64,000 bases of DNA from Rhizobium sp. LC145 (GCF_001005825.1 NZ_LBHV01000004.1:124001-188000), one strand, 5' to 3'; positions 51,975 through 60,172 are shown, counted from the first letter of the stretch. Program-made: numbers and translations. Notes: a model not told the origin generated them from the sequence alone.

Positions 51975-52337
51975 TCAAGCGGCCGCCGAAAGGCCGGAAA
52001 AGACCGAAGTCAGGATCTTGCGGTCGAAGGGCTTCAGCAGAAAATCGTCCGCCCCGGCGCGTTTCCCGATCATCATCTTCTTCAAGTCCGCTTCGATGAC
52101 GCAATAGAAGATGCGGACATTCTTGCCGTTCGGCATGGCGCGAATGGCGGCAATGAGATCGACAGCCTCTTCGAGCGCCGAATCGACGATGAGGAAGGCG
52201 GGAAGTTCGGTCTGGCAGCCGAGGATAGCTTCACGCGCGCTGCCCGCTTCGGCGACGAGAAACCCGAGTTCCGAAAGGATGCGCTTGCCGACCTTGCGAA
52301 CGATGTCTGAGCTGTCGGCAATCATCAAACGCTGCAT
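51975..52337 (-). CDS. Divergent single-domain receiver protein next to chpT
   Basis: A 120-residue stand-alone receiver. MQRLMIADSSDIVRKVGKRILSELGF has only one of the usual acidic pair (Asp8, then Ser-Ser). The phospho-acceptor is Asp52 (AFLIVDSALEEA). The conserved Thr/Ser after the fourth strand is replaced by Cys (RIFYCVIEADL). The switch lysine is kept (ADDFLLKPFDRK). It may therefore be weakly phosphorylated or act as a docking protein. It lies on the same strand as chpT, 104 bp after it, and converges with ctrA. No function is assigned; a CpdR- or DivK-like role is not supported by its sequence. Confidence 0.8.
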   Translation of the reverse strand: MQRLMIADSSDIVRKVGKRILSELGFLVAEAGSAREAILGCQTELPAFLIVDSALEEAVDLIAAIRAMPNGKNVRIFYCVIEADLKKMMIGKRAGADDFLLKPFDRKILTSVFSGLSAAA

Positions 52338-52441
52338 CGCGATCCCCCTGACGACCCGCCTCCGGCAAATGGAAGCGAGCCCTCAATCATTAACGGGTTG
52401 CAGCTAACGAATCGTTACGCGGCAATCGCGAATCGGCGTTT

Positions 52442-53089
52442 TCACGCGACCGCCGCTTCGGCGATGAAGACGATCTTTTCGTCGGTCACGACATGCTTGA
52501 GATCCATGCCGCATTCTTCCGCCAGGAGTACGGTATAGTAAGGCTGGATCGAGTGGGCGTCGATCGCCTCCTCCAGGGTCCCGGAGAGGATTTCGGTGAA
52601 TTTCGACGGCACCCGCATCATCCGCCCCTTCACGGTAATCGTGAACCTGGCGTCATATTCCGGGTTTTCGAGCACCACCTCCACCGAGCCGCCACGCGGG
52701 ATGCCGGCATAGGCGACGAGGAAGAGGTTGAGCAGCAGCTTGACACGGTTCTTGGCGATGATCGCGCGCGGACCGCTCCAGCTGACCTCGGTCTTCCTTT
52801 CGGCGCTGGCGAAATCCTTGGCGGCTTTTTCCGCCTCGCCCGTATCGATCGAGGCGCCGACCGATCCGGAGGCCCCGAAGGCGAGCCGTGCGAATTTGAG
52901 ACGGACGGAGGCGTTGTTGGCGGAAGTGCGGATGAGGTCCAGCGCATCGCCGTCGGCGGCGCCCTCGTCGAGCAGTTCCAGGCCGTTGTTGATCGCGCCG
53001 ACCGGCGAAATCACGTCATGACACACCCGGCTGCACAGGAGAGCCGCAAGATCCGGCCCGCTGAGGGTGAGATTTGGATTCTTCGGCAT
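52442..53089 (-). CDS. chpT: Histidine phosphotransferase ChpT
   Basis: A 215-residue phosphotransferase with a HisKA-like dimerisation helix bearing His24 in LLCSRVCHDVISPVGAINNGLELLDEG, followed by a degenerate HATPase-like domain (IIAKNRVKLLLNLFLVAYAGIPRGG and RFTITVKGRMMRVP) that lacks ATP-binding glycine boxes, as in ChpT. ChpT passes phosphate from CckA to CtrA and CpdR. The start at 53089 follows AGGAGAAAAAC. ctrA lies 0.6 kb away on the opposite strand. Confidence 0.93.
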   Translation of the reverse strand: MPKNPNLTLSGPDLAALLCSRVCHDVISPVGAINNGLELLDEGAADGDALDLIRTSANNASVRLKFARLAFGASGSVGASIDTGEAEKAAKDFASAERKTEVSWSGPRAIIAKNRVKLLLNLFLVAYAGIPRGGSVEVVLENPEYDARFTITVKGRMMRVPSKFTEILSGTLEEAIDAHSIQPYYTVLLAEECGMDLKHVVTDEKIVFIAEAAVA

Positions 53090-53185
53090 GTTTTTCTCCT
53101 GTCTGGGGTTCGCTGTGCCATCTGGCCATGTCAAGGTTGCGTGGAGATGGTGCCGTGATATGAGCCACAATGACACCATATTTGG

Positions 53186-53200
53186 TAAACCGATTATTAA
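53186..53200 (+). promoter_or_regulatory. CtrA-box-like sequence between chpT and eipA
   Basis: TAAA-CCGATTA-TTAA matches TTAA-N7-TTAA at seven of eight positions, 67 bp before the chosen eipA start and upstream of chpT on the other strand. Brucella eipA is reported to be CtrA-controlled, which fits, but the site is unproven here. Confidence 0.5.
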
Positions 53201-53266
53201 GGCCAACCAAGCAAAATGGGTATGCCGATGATCGGCGCCTGTACGACACAATCGACGGATCCGACG

Positions 53267-53860
53267 ATGCGCTTGCTTCAAATCTCCGCCCTCACCCGCC
53301 TCCTGACCACTCTCGTTGCCGTAACGGCGGCGGCATGGCTCACGGTCCAGCCGGCCCGAGCGCAGGCACAGAACGATAGCCAGTACTCGGCGCAGGAGAT
53401 CGTTGACGCCGGCCACGGCTTCTTCGGCTCCACCAGCGGCGGGCTTGCGAAGGTCGTCGAGAATGCCTTTCAGAAATACGGCCTCCCGAACGGTTATATC
53501 CTCGGGCAGGAAGGCTCGGGCGCCTTCATCGCCGGGCTCACCTATGGCGAAGGCGAACTCTATACCAAGAATGCCGGCCAGCATCCGGTCTTCTGGCAGG
53601 GCCCGTCGCTCGGCATCGATTACGGCGGACAGGGCACCCGCGCCATGATGCTCGTCTATGACCTGCCTTCGGTCGACAGCCTCTACGCCCGGTTCGGCGG
53701 CGTTTCCGGCTCCGCCTTCGTGGTCGCCGGCGTCGGCATGACGGTGCTGCGCAACAACAATGTCCTGCTGGTGCCGATCCGCACCGGCCTCGGCGCCCGC
53801 CTCGGCGTCAATGTCGGATATCTGAAGCTGACCCGCTCTCCGACTTGGAACCCTTTCTGA
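53267..53860 (+). CDS. eipA: Periplasmic envelope-integrity protein EipA (DUF1134)
   Basis: About 197 residues. A signal peptide (LLTTLVAVTAAAWLTVQPARAQA) is followed by the DUF1134 domain: YSAQEIVDAGHGFFGSTSGGLAKVVENAFQKYG, PNGYILGQEGSGAFIAGLTYGEGELYTK, WQGPSLGIDYGGQGTRAMMLVYDLP and GLGARLGVNVGYLKLT. In Brucella, EipA is needed for envelope-stress resistance and is linked to CtrA control. The start is uncertain: the ATG at 53267 gives the cleanest signal peptide, and ATGs at 53216 and 53228 would add up to 17 residues. Confidence 0.88.
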   Translation: MRLLQISALTRLLTTLVAVTAAAWLTVQPARAQAQNDSQYSAQEIVDAGHGFFGSTSGGLAKVVENAFQKYGLPNGYILGQEGSGAFIAGLTYGEGELYTKNAGQHPVFWQGPSLGIDYGGQGTRAMMLVYDLPSVDSLYARFGGVSGSAFVVAGVGMTVLRNNNVLLVPIRTGLGARLGVNVGYLKLTRSPTWNPF

Positions 53861-53966
53861 GCCTGGCGATTATTCCTGTCCCCCTGCAAGCGATGCTTGC
53901 CGGGCGACGCGCCCCATGTTTTAACGGAGGCAAAGACCTCCTATACGGTTTCAGCTTGGCTCTGAC

Positions 53967-55160
53967 GTGATCGAATTCGCTCTCCTGTTCGGCCTGGGTT
54001 TCCTGAGCGCAACGCTTCTGGCGATGCTGATCGCGCCGGCCATCCATGGCCGCATCGTCCGCTATACCGAGAACCGGCTGAAGGCGACGCTGCCGATCAG
54101 CCCGCAGGAAGTGCGCGCCCAGCGCGACATGGCGCGAGCCGTCTATGCCGCCGAGAATGCCCGCACGAAGCAGGAGCTGACGCAGGAGCGCGACAGGCTG
54201 ACCGCCCTGCAACTTCGCTACGACGCGCTCGCCGAGGAGGCCAAGCGCCTGCACGGCGAGAACCACGACCTGCACATGCAGATCAACGATCTGGACGTCG
54301 AAGCCGCCGAGGCCCGATCGAAGCTGCGCCACGAAGAGAGCCATATTCAGCAGTTGAAGGCGGCAATGGACGGAGCGGAGGAGGCAGGCATCGGCAAGGA
54401 ACTGGAGATCGAAACGCTTCACAAGCGGGTGGCGAAGCTTGCGGCCGATGCCGACAATCTGAAGATCGATCTTTCCACCCGTGATACCGAGGTTGAAAAC
54501 CTCAAGTTCCGGATAAACGCGCTGCGCGAGGAGCGCGACACGCTGCGAAACGACGTGAAGCTCCAGACCAACCGGGCCAAGGATGCCGAAACGCGGCTCG
54601 CTCAGGAGGAAAGCCGGTCGATGCGACTGGACGACAAGCTCGCCCGCGAGATTTCCGAACGCACCGACAAGGAAAATGCTCTGGAGCGTCGTTCCCAGGA
54701 AATCATCCGCCTTCGCGAAAAGGTGAAGGCGGCCAATGCCGAAGCACGCGAGGCAAACCGTGCATTGCGCGACGCTCCGCTGAAGCCGGGAAAGACGCCT
54801 GCTCCGAAGCGCAAGACCAGCGAGGACCGGACAATGGAAACCTCCTTCCAACCCTTGATCGCAAGGCTGCAGGACGGCGAACTCGATCCGGCAACCGCAG
54901 CGCTTGCGGAAGATGTCCGCAACCATGCCACGGCCGTGTCCGAACGATTGCTGAATGCAGCCTCCGGCGGCAACGACGAAGCGCTGCGGGAGGAGATCGC
55001 CTCGATCGCCGCCGACATGGTTGCGCTGACCGCCGATGTCGAAGGCTCCGCTTCGCCGATCCACCCCATTCTTTCCGGCAAGTCTGGCTCCGGCAAGAAG
55101 GACCGCCGGAGCCTCGCGGCCAGAGCGAAGGAAAAGCTCGAAAGCCTGCACGGCAACTGA
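53967..55160 (+). CDS. Membrane-anchored coiled-coil protein of unknown function
   Basis: A 397-residue protein. One N-terminal membrane helix (IEFALLFGLGFLSATLLAMLIAPAIHG) is followed by a long alpha-helical coiled coil (residues about 45-265) rich in heptads (TQERDRLTALQLRYDALAEEAKRL, LREERDTLRNDVKLQTNRAKDAETRLAQEE). A basic linker and a C-terminal helical region (DEALREEIASIAADMVALTADVEG) come after. The start is GTG at 53967. It sits beside eipA and the ChpT-CtrA block. I do not recognise a named family; a structural or envelope role is plausible. Confidence 0.8.
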   Translation: MIEFALLFGLGFLSATLLAMLIAPAIHGRIVRYTENRLKATLPISPQEVRAQRDMARAVYAAENARTKQELTQERDRLTALQLRYDALAEEAKRLHGENHDLHMQINDLDVEAAEARSKLRHEESHIQQLKAAMDGAEEAGIGKELEIETLHKRVAKLAADADNLKIDLSTRDTEVENLKFRINALREERDTLRNDVKLQTNRAKDAETRLAQEESRSMRLDDKLAREISERTDKENALERRSQEIIRLREKVKAANAEAREANRALRDAPLKPGKTPAPKRKTSEDRTMETSFQPLIARLQDGELDPATAALAEDVRNHATAVSERLLNAASGGNDEALREEIASIAADMVALTADVEGSASPIHPILSGKSGSGKKDRRSLAARAKEKLESLHGN

Positions 55161-55185
55161 TGCCCAGCGGTTTCGGGGCAGTCCG

Positions 55186-56028
55186 CTAAAGCCGGCCCTG
55201 CGCCATTGCGATCTCGTAGAGCGCGATCCCGGTCGCCGTCGCTGCGTTGAGGCTGTCGAGCCCGGGCGCCTGTGCAATCCGGGCGGTCCGTACCCTGGAG
55301 AGGATTTCGGGTGGCAGTCCTTCTCCCTCGGTACCCGTTATCAGCGCCATGCGATCGGCCGCGGCAATCGACCGGATCTCCGCCTCGCCTGCCGGCGAAA
55401 GCCCCCAGACGGAAAATTCCCGCTCCATCAGCGCGCCGATGATATCGATCGCCGATCCGCCGCGCGCATAGGGCACCGAAAGCACCGAGCCCACCGAGAC
55501 CCGCAGCGCCTTGCGATAGAGCGGATCGCATGAGGTGGCGTCGAGCAGCACCGCATCCGCGCCGAAAGCGGCGGCGTTGCGGAAGATCGACCCGACATTG
55601 TCATGGTTGGAGATGCCGAAGGCCGCGACGACGAGCGCCTTCTGCGGAAGATCGAGGATCAGTTCCCGCGCGGTCCTGTCCTCTCCGCGCCGCCCGAGCG
55701 CCAGCACGCCGCGATGCAGGTGAAAGCCCGCGATCGCATCGAGAACGGCGGCGGAGGCCACGAAGACCGGCACGTCTTCCGGAAACTCCACTAGTAGCTC
55801 CTCGACGCCCTGCACCCGGTTCTCGAGGAGCAGTATCTTTTCGGCGCTGAAGCCTCGTCTCGCCCCATGGGCGGCGGCGAGCATCCGCAGCACCACGGTG
55901 CCCTCGGCGATGAAGCGCCCTTCCCGTCCGGTCAGGTCGCGTTCGCGGATATGCCGGAACTCCGCGATGCGCGGATCGTCCGGATCATCGATCCGGATCG
56001 GTGGCGATGTCCGCCGTCCCCGTGTCAC
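55186..56028 (-). CDS. TrmH/SpoU-family RNA 2'-O-methyltransferase
   Basis: A 280-residue SPOUT methyltransferase. A substrate-binding N-terminus has LTGREGRFIAEGTVVLRMLAA. The knot domain carries three motifs: SNHDNVGSIFRNAAAFGADAVLL, MALITGTEGEGLPPEIL, and IAQAPGLDSLNAATATGIALYE. It methylates ribose 2'-OH in rRNA or tRNA; the target is unknown. The start is GTG at 56028, overlapping the stop of the upstream DUF6476-like gene (GTGA), so the two are coupled. Confidence 0.88.
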   Translation of the reverse strand: MTRGRRTSPPIRIDDPDDPRIAEFRHIRERDLTGREGRFIAEGTVVLRMLAAAHGARRGFSAEKILLLENRVQGVEELLVEFPEDVPVFVASAAVLDAIAGFHLHRGVLALGRRGEDRTARELILDLPQKALVVAAFGISNHDNVGSIFRNAAAFGADAVLLDATSCDPLYRKALRVSVGSVLSVPYARGGSAIDIIGALMEREFSVWGLSPAGEAEIRSIAAADRMALITGTEGEGLPPEILSRVRTARIAQAPGLDSLNAATATGIALYEIAMAQGRL

Positions 56029-56408
56029 GGAGCCGCGCCGACCGTCACATCGGCGACGATGCGGCCGACCGAGAGGTCGAAGACGAAAGCCTTGCGCTCG
56101 CTCCCGAGCGATCCGTAGAAGAGGATCTGGCTGCCGGAAAGCGACGTCGACTCCACCGCGAAGCCGGCCGGAAGCGCGGCTGTCGCGGCAAGCGGCTGAT
56201 CGGCCGGGACAGCAAAGCCGCCGCTGGCGGCAACCGGAGCCTCTTCCGAGGTCTGCGACACCTTGTAGACAACGGCAGCGAGGACGGCCATAAAGCAGAC
56301 AAACATGATGCCGCCCGAAACCAGTTGCAGAAGCACCATTTTCCGGCGGATTCTCTCCATTGCCGGATCAAGCGGCTCTTCCTGTTCCTCGATATCGGGT
56401 TGTGACAT
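56025..56408 (-). CDS. Small single-helix membrane protein (DUF6476-like)
   Basis: A 127-residue protein with an acidic, cytosolic N-terminus (SQPDIEEQEEPLDPAMERIRRKM), one membrane helix (LLQLVSGGIMFVCFMAVLAAVVYKV) and an exported C-terminal domain with FAVESTSLSGSQILFYGSLGSERKAFVFDLSVGRIVADV. The arrangement fits the DUF6476 family as I recall it; no function is known. It is divergent from the RluA gene and translationally coupled to the methyltransferase gene downstream. Confidence 0.75.
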   Translation of the reverse strand: MSQPDIEEQEEPLDPAMERIRRKMVLLQLVSGGIMFVCFMAVLAAVVYKVSQTSEEAPVAASGGFAVPADQPLAATAALPAGFAVESTSLSGSQILFYGSLGSERKAFVFDLSVGRIVADVTVGAAP

Positions 56409-56445
56409 GGGGGGTCCTTGTGCCGGAACTGCATCGGGTAAATGA

Positions 56446-57471
56446 ATGAACGACCCCTTTAAACAAGGCGAGCCGCCAAGGAAAGTCCTGAAAGCAGCAG
56501 ACGAAGCCGAAGGCCGCCTCGACGCCTGGCTGACCGGCGTGCTGGAGGGGGAGTTTTCTCGCAGCCGGATAAAGGCGCTGATCGAGCAGGGAGCGGTCTA
56601 CCTGAACGGGAAGGCCTGCATCGAGCCGAAGAAGAAGATCGCCCCCGGCGACACGGTCGAGATCGCGCTTCCCGAGCCGGAAGACCCGAAACCGAAGGGC
56701 GAGGACATACCGCTCGAGGTGCTCCACGAGGATGACGACCTGATCGTCATCGCCAAACCCGCCGGTTTGGTCGTCCATCCCGGAGCCGGCAATTGGACCG
56801 GTACGCTCGTGAATGCCCTGATCCATCATTGCGGGGCAAGCCTTTCCGGCATCGGCGGCGTGAGGCGGCCGGGCATCGTCCACCGTCTCGACAAGGATAC
56901 GAGCGGCGTCATGGTCGTCGCCAAGAACGACATCGCCCATCGCCACCTTGCCGACCAGTTCGCCGACCACGGCCGCACGGGTTCGCTGGAGCGGGCCTAT
57001 CAGGCGATCGTATGGGGCCGTCCGGGACAGCTCCACGGTACGATCGACGCTCCGCTCGGCCGGGCGACGGGCGACCGCACCAAGCGGGCGGTCAAACGCG
57101 AGGACAGCGAGGACGCCCGCGAGGCGGTGACGCATTACGAGGTCGTCGAACGCTTCCATGAGAAGCCGGATGCGACCGCGCTCGCCTCGCTGGTGGAGTG
57201 CCGGCTGGAAACCGGAAGGACCCACCAGATCAGGGTCCACATGGCCCATATCGGCCATCCCCTCGTCGGCGATCCCGATTACAGCGCCGGCTTCCGCACC
57301 AAGGCCAACCTTCTGCCCGAACCGGCAAAGAGCGTAGTCGGCCGATTTCCGCGTCAGGCGCTGCATGCCTTCCTGCTCGCCTTCGAACATCCCCGCACCG
57401 GCGAAGTGATGGAGTTCGAGGCCCCCATGCCGAACGACATGCTGGAGCTGGTGGAAGCCTTCCGGACATAA
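56446..57471 (+). CDS. RluA-family pseudouridine synthase (RluD-like)
   Basis: A 341-residue enzyme. The N-terminal S4 RNA-binding domain (residues about 20-75: GRLDAWLTGVLEGEFSRSRIKALIEQGAVYLNG) is followed by the catalytic domain, with DDDLIVIAKPAGLVVHPG and catalytic Asp149 in PGIVHRLDKDTSGVMVVAK. LETGRTHQIRVHMAHIGHPLVGD and RQALHAFLLAFEHP complete the family motifs. It isomerises uridines in 23S rRNA, probably in helix 69 like RluD. It is divergent from the DUF6476-like gene. Confidence 0.92.
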   Translation: MNDPFKQGEPPRKVLKAADEAEGRLDAWLTGVLEGEFSRSRIKALIEQGAVYLNGKACIEPKKKIAPGDTVEIALPEPEDPKPKGEDIPLEVLHEDDDLIVIAKPAGLVVHPGAGNWTGTLVNALIHHCGASLSGIGGVRRPGIVHRLDKDTSGVMVVAKNDIAHRHLADQFADHGRTGSLERAYQAIVWGRPGQLHGTIDAPLGRATGDRTKRAVKREDSEDAREAVTHYEVVERFHEKPDATALASLVECRLETGRTHQIRVHMAHIGHPLVGDPDYSAGFRTKANLLPEPAKSVVGRFPRQALHAFLLAFEHPRTGEVMEFEAPMPNDMLELVEAFRT

Positions 57472-57533
57472 ACGGGTGGCAGGTGGGCTTGAGCAGGCGT
57501 ATAAAGCACCTGCCCAACCTCCCGGAACATTCC

Positions 57534-58367
57534 ATGAGCCAGTTTACGGTCACGAAACTTCTCTGTACGGAACTGGTCAGCGTCCGCGATGTGGTATGCA
57601 GCGGCGAATGCCGGCATAGAAGCGACGAGGAATGCGCGCATGCCACAAGCCTCGTCTTTCCCTATCGCGGCGTCTTCCTGCGCCATGTCGGCCGCGACGA
57701 CGCGGTTGCCGAGGCGAACCAGGCGCTGTTCTTCAACCGTGACGAGGGTTACCGCATCAGCCATCCGGTCGAAGGCGGCGATGCCTGCCTCAGCGTGGAT
57801 GTGCCGGAAGAAATGCTGGAAGAGCTCGTTCCGCAAACGCACCGCAATCCCAAGGGCTCGTACTTCGTCTTTAACAAGCAGCGTTTGAGGATCGATGCCC
57901 GCGCCCAGGCGCTGGTCGCGCTGCTGCGCCATAGCCTGAGCCGCGGCAGCGCCGAGACACTCGAAGGCGAAACCCTTGCCATGACCCTGATCCGCCGGGC
58001 GGTCGGGGAGCGCACGGCGCATGCCGCCGCCTCCAGCATCGGCCGCCAGAAGCTGGTGGACCGGGCTAAACTTGCCCTCGCCTCCGATCTGGCGCGGCGC
58101 TGGACGCTGGCCGAGATCGCCGGGGAGACCGGCGTTTCGCCCGTCTATCTCACCCAGGCTTTCCAGCAGGTGGAGGGCACGCCGCTCTATCGCTATCAGC
58201 TCCGGCTGCGGCTCGCCCGCGCGCTCGATCTGCTCGGCAGCTATGACGACCTGACCCGGCTCGGGCTCGATCTCGGCTTTTCCAGCCACAGCCACTTCTC
58301 CGCCGCCTTCCGTCAGGCCTATGGCCGCACGCCGGCGGAGTTCCAGCGCTTCGCCGGCCTGCGATAA
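57534..58367 (+). CDS. AraC-family transcriptional regulator
   Basis: A 277-residue regulator. The N-terminal 170 residues form a cupin-like effector domain (SLVFPYRGVFLRHVGRDDAVAEANQALFFNRDEGYRISHPVEGGDAC). The C-terminal AraC HTH carries WTLAEIAGETGVSPVYLTQAFQQVEG and LTRLGLDLGFSSHSHFSAAFRQAYGRTP. I chose the ATG at 57534; the longer frame upstream lies over the end of the RluA gene. It is followed by two small genes on the same strand, possibly cotranscribed. The target is unknown. Confidence 0.88.
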   Translation: MSQFTVTKLLCTELVSVRDVVCSGECRHRSDEECAHATSLVFPYRGVFLRHVGRDDAVAEANQALFFNRDEGYRISHPVEGGDACLSVDVPEEMLEELVPQTHRNPKGSYFVFNKQRLRIDARAQALVALLRHSLSRGSAETLEGETLAMTLIRRAVGERTAHAAASSIGRQKLVDRAKLALASDLARRWTLAEIAGETGVSPVYLTQAFQQVEGTPLYRYQLRLRLARALDLLGSYDDLTRLGLDLGFSSHSHFSAAFRQAYGRTPAEFQRFAGLR

Positions 58368-58449
58368 AATCGCTAAAGAATCTGACAGCGCCGCCTATCC
58401 CAAAAGTGCTTTCCTTCTCCTGCAATCATTCATTCGGGAGATGAGACCC

Positions 58450-58611
58450 ATGAAAGCGAACACCTGTGCCGCCTGCGACTGCGAACTCGACGAGACGCGG
58501 ATTGCCGTGAAGATCGGCGGCAAGACGGTCGAAGTCTGCTGCGAGGAATGCGCCGAGGCGCTGAGAGAAGCCGAAGCCGCGACCCGCACTGCCCTAGCAT
58601 CTCGAAAGTAA
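58450..58611 (+). CDS. 53-residue cysteine-rich protein, likely metal-binding
   Basis: A short protein starting MKANTCAACDCELDETRI. Five cysteines (CAACDC then VCCEEC) flank a beta-hairpin AVKIGGKTVEV, a treble-clef- or YHS/TRASH-like arrangement that could bind zinc or copper. The gene has the ribosome site GGGAGATG upstream of its ATG at 58450. It lies between the AraC regulator and a DUF1127 gene. Function is unknown. Confidence 0.7.
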   Translation: MKANTCAACDCELDETRIAVKIGGKTVEVCCEECAEALREAEAATRTALASRK

Positions 58612-58689
58612 CGAGCCTCCTCACCAAGGCCCCTAAGCACCCGATGATGTCGGCTTCCGCAAAGCCGGCATCTTTTCCGGAGAACCACG

Positions 58690-59013
58690 ATGAAAAACGA
58701 AGCGCCAACGGTCCTGGACCGGGGGTCGGAAAAGCACGACCTCATTCTTGAACTTCCGCTCCCTCCAGCTCCGCGAGCTGAAGAGGCGGAGGCATTCACA
58801 AGCGCTCCCGAACCGCATCGCCGGCTCGGCTTGCTGCTCCATCTTTTCGCCTTCCTCGCGCGCAGGCTTCGCCGACGCCGCACCCGGCTGGCGCTCCTGG
58901 AATTGACGGAGGATCAGTTGAAGGATATTGGTCTTTCCAGAAGTGAAACATATGGCGGATACAGCCGTTACCGGCGTGGCGCCTCCCACGCTCTGGAGCG
59001 CAAAATTCCATGA
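58690..59013 (+). CDS. DUF1127-containing small protein
   Basis: A 107-residue protein with a variable N-terminus and a C-terminal DUF1127 motif (RLALLELTEDQLKDIGLSRSETYGGYSRYR). DUF1127 proteins are small arginine-rich regulators widespread in alphaproteobacteria, linked in some species to RNA turnover, phosphate, stress and growth phenotypes. The ATG at 58690 fits the spacing after a purine-rich site. It is the last gene before the rpoH promoter region. Confidence 0.85.
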   Translation: MKNEAPTVLDRGSEKHDLILELPLPPAPRAEEAEAFTSAPEPHRRLGLLLHLFAFLARRLRRRRTRLALLELTEDQLKDIGLSRSETYGGYSRYRRGASHALERKIP

Positions 59014-59018
59014 GCCTA

Positions 59019-59036
59019 CATTACCAAACTGTAATG
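59019..59036. promoter_or_regulatory. Inverted repeat upstream of rpoH
   Basis: CATTAC-CAAACT-GTAATG, a perfect 6-bp inverted repeat followed by GGTATAAC, which could be a -10 element. It lies just upstream of the heat-shock-like promoter and may be a second promoter or regulator site for rpoH. Confidence 0.4.
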
Positions 59037-59056
59037 GTATAACGCTTCTGTGAACA

Positions 59057-59085
59057 CTTGAATCACCGTTTTGCCCTACTTATTT
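59057..59085 (+). promoter_or_regulatory. Sigma-32-type promoter of rpoH
   Basis: CTTG, 18 bases, CTTATTT matches the alphaproteobacterial heat-shock promoter pattern CTTG-N17/18-CYTATNT, about 110 bp before the rpoH ATG. This suggests autoregulation by RpoH. The consensus is short, so it needs mapping. Confidence 0.6.
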
Positions 59086-59195
59086 GTTAGCTGGGTTGGT
59101 GCGGGGTCGGAAATGACCCGCATCCGCGGCTTGCCTTCGGCCGTTGGGCTAAATCCAAGAGGGAGCCGGAAAATACGATCACAAGGGGGTGCTCT

Positions 59196-60098
59196 ATGGC
59201 CCGCAATACATTGCCGTCCATTACCGCCGGCGAAGCCGGTCTCAATCGATATCTCGACGAAATCCGCAAGTTCCCGATGCTGGAACCGCAGCAGGAATAC
59301 ATGCTCGCGAAACGCTATGCCGAACATGGTGATCGCGACGCGGCCCACAAGCTCGTGACCAGCCACCTGCGTCTCGTGGCGAAGATCGCCATGGGCTATC
59401 GCGGCTACGGTCTGCCGATCGGTGAAGTCGTCTCGGAAGGAAATGTCGGTCTCATGCAGGCCGTCAAGAAGTTCGATCCGGAGCGTGGCTTCCGCCTGGC
59501 TACCTATGCCATGTGGTGGATCAAGGCTTCCATCCAGGAATATATCTTGCGGTCCTGGTCGCTCGTGAAGATGGGCACGACCGCCAACCAGAAGCGCCTG
59601 TTCTTCAACCTGCGCCGGCTGAAGGGCCGCATCCAGGCGATCGATGACGGCGATCTGAAGCCGGAGCACGTCAAGGAGATCGCCACGAAGCTGAACGTCT
59701 CCGAAGAGGAAGTGGTTTCCATGAACCGCCGCCTTTCCGGCGATGCCTCGCTGAACGCGCCGATCCGCGCCGCCGAAGGTGAAGCCGGCCAGTGGCAGGA
59801 TTGGCTGGTGGACGAACAGGACAGCCAGGAAGAAGTGCTGATCGAGCAGGACGAGCTCGACACTCGCCGCCGCATGCTCTCCAAGGCGATGAGCGTGCTG
59901 AACGAGCGCGAGCGCCGCATCTTCGAGGCTCGCCGCCTTGCCGACGATCCGGTGACGCTGGAAGAGCTTTCGTCCGAGTTTGACATCAGCCGCGAGCGCG
60001 TGCGCCAGATCGAGGTCCGCGCCTTCGAAAAGGTGCAGGAAGCCGTCCGCAAGGAAGCGCTCGCCCAAGCGCAGGCTCTGCGCGTCGTCGACGCCTGA
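59196..60098 (+). CDS. rpoH: Heat-shock sigma factor RpoH (sigma-32)
   Basis: A 300-residue sigma factor. Region 1.2/2 has NRYLDEIRKFPMLEPQQEYMLAKRYAEHGD. Region 2.3-2.4 has GNVGLMQAVKKFDPERGFRLATYAMWWIKASIQEYI. The RpoH box QKRLFFNLR lies at residues 132-140. Region 4.2 has VTLEELSSEFDISRERVRQIEVRAFEKVQ. It directs core RNA polymerase to heat-shock promoters. A rhizobial rpoH1-type role is likely. A strong intrinsic terminator follows. Confidence 0.96.
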   Translation: MARNTLPSITAGEAGLNRYLDEIRKFPMLEPQQEYMLAKRYAEHGDRDAAHKLVTSHLRLVAKIAMGYRGYGLPIGEVVSEGNVGLMQAVKKFDPERGFRLATYAMWWIKASIQEYILRSWSLVKMGTTANQKRLFFNLRRLKGRIQAIDDGDLKPEHVKEIATKLNVSEEEVVSMNRRLSGDASLNAPIRAAEGEAGQWQDWLVDEQDSQEEVLIEQDELDTRRRMLSKAMSVLNERERRIFEARRLADDPVTLEELSSEFDISRERVRQIEVRAFEKVQEAVRKEALAQAQALRVVDA

Positions 60099-60120
60099 GC
60101 CCATCCAAAACTGAACGTGA

Positions 60121-60148
60121 AAAAGGGCTGCCTCGGCAGCCCTTTTTT
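60121..60148 (+). terminator. Intrinsic terminator after rpoH
   Basis: AAAAGGGCTGCC-TC-GGCAGCCCTTTT, a 12-bp perfect stem followed by TT. It lies 23 bp after the rpoH stop and stops transcription before the convergent PepSY gene. Confidence 0.88.
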
Positions 60149-60172
60149 CTTTGCGCGCAAAAGACCCGGCAA

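Noticed and set aside
51975-52337. Naming the receiver protein CpdR or DivK
   Set aside because: It lacks the normal acidic pair and the conserved Thr/Ser, and its sequence does not follow either family, so only position links it to the relay.
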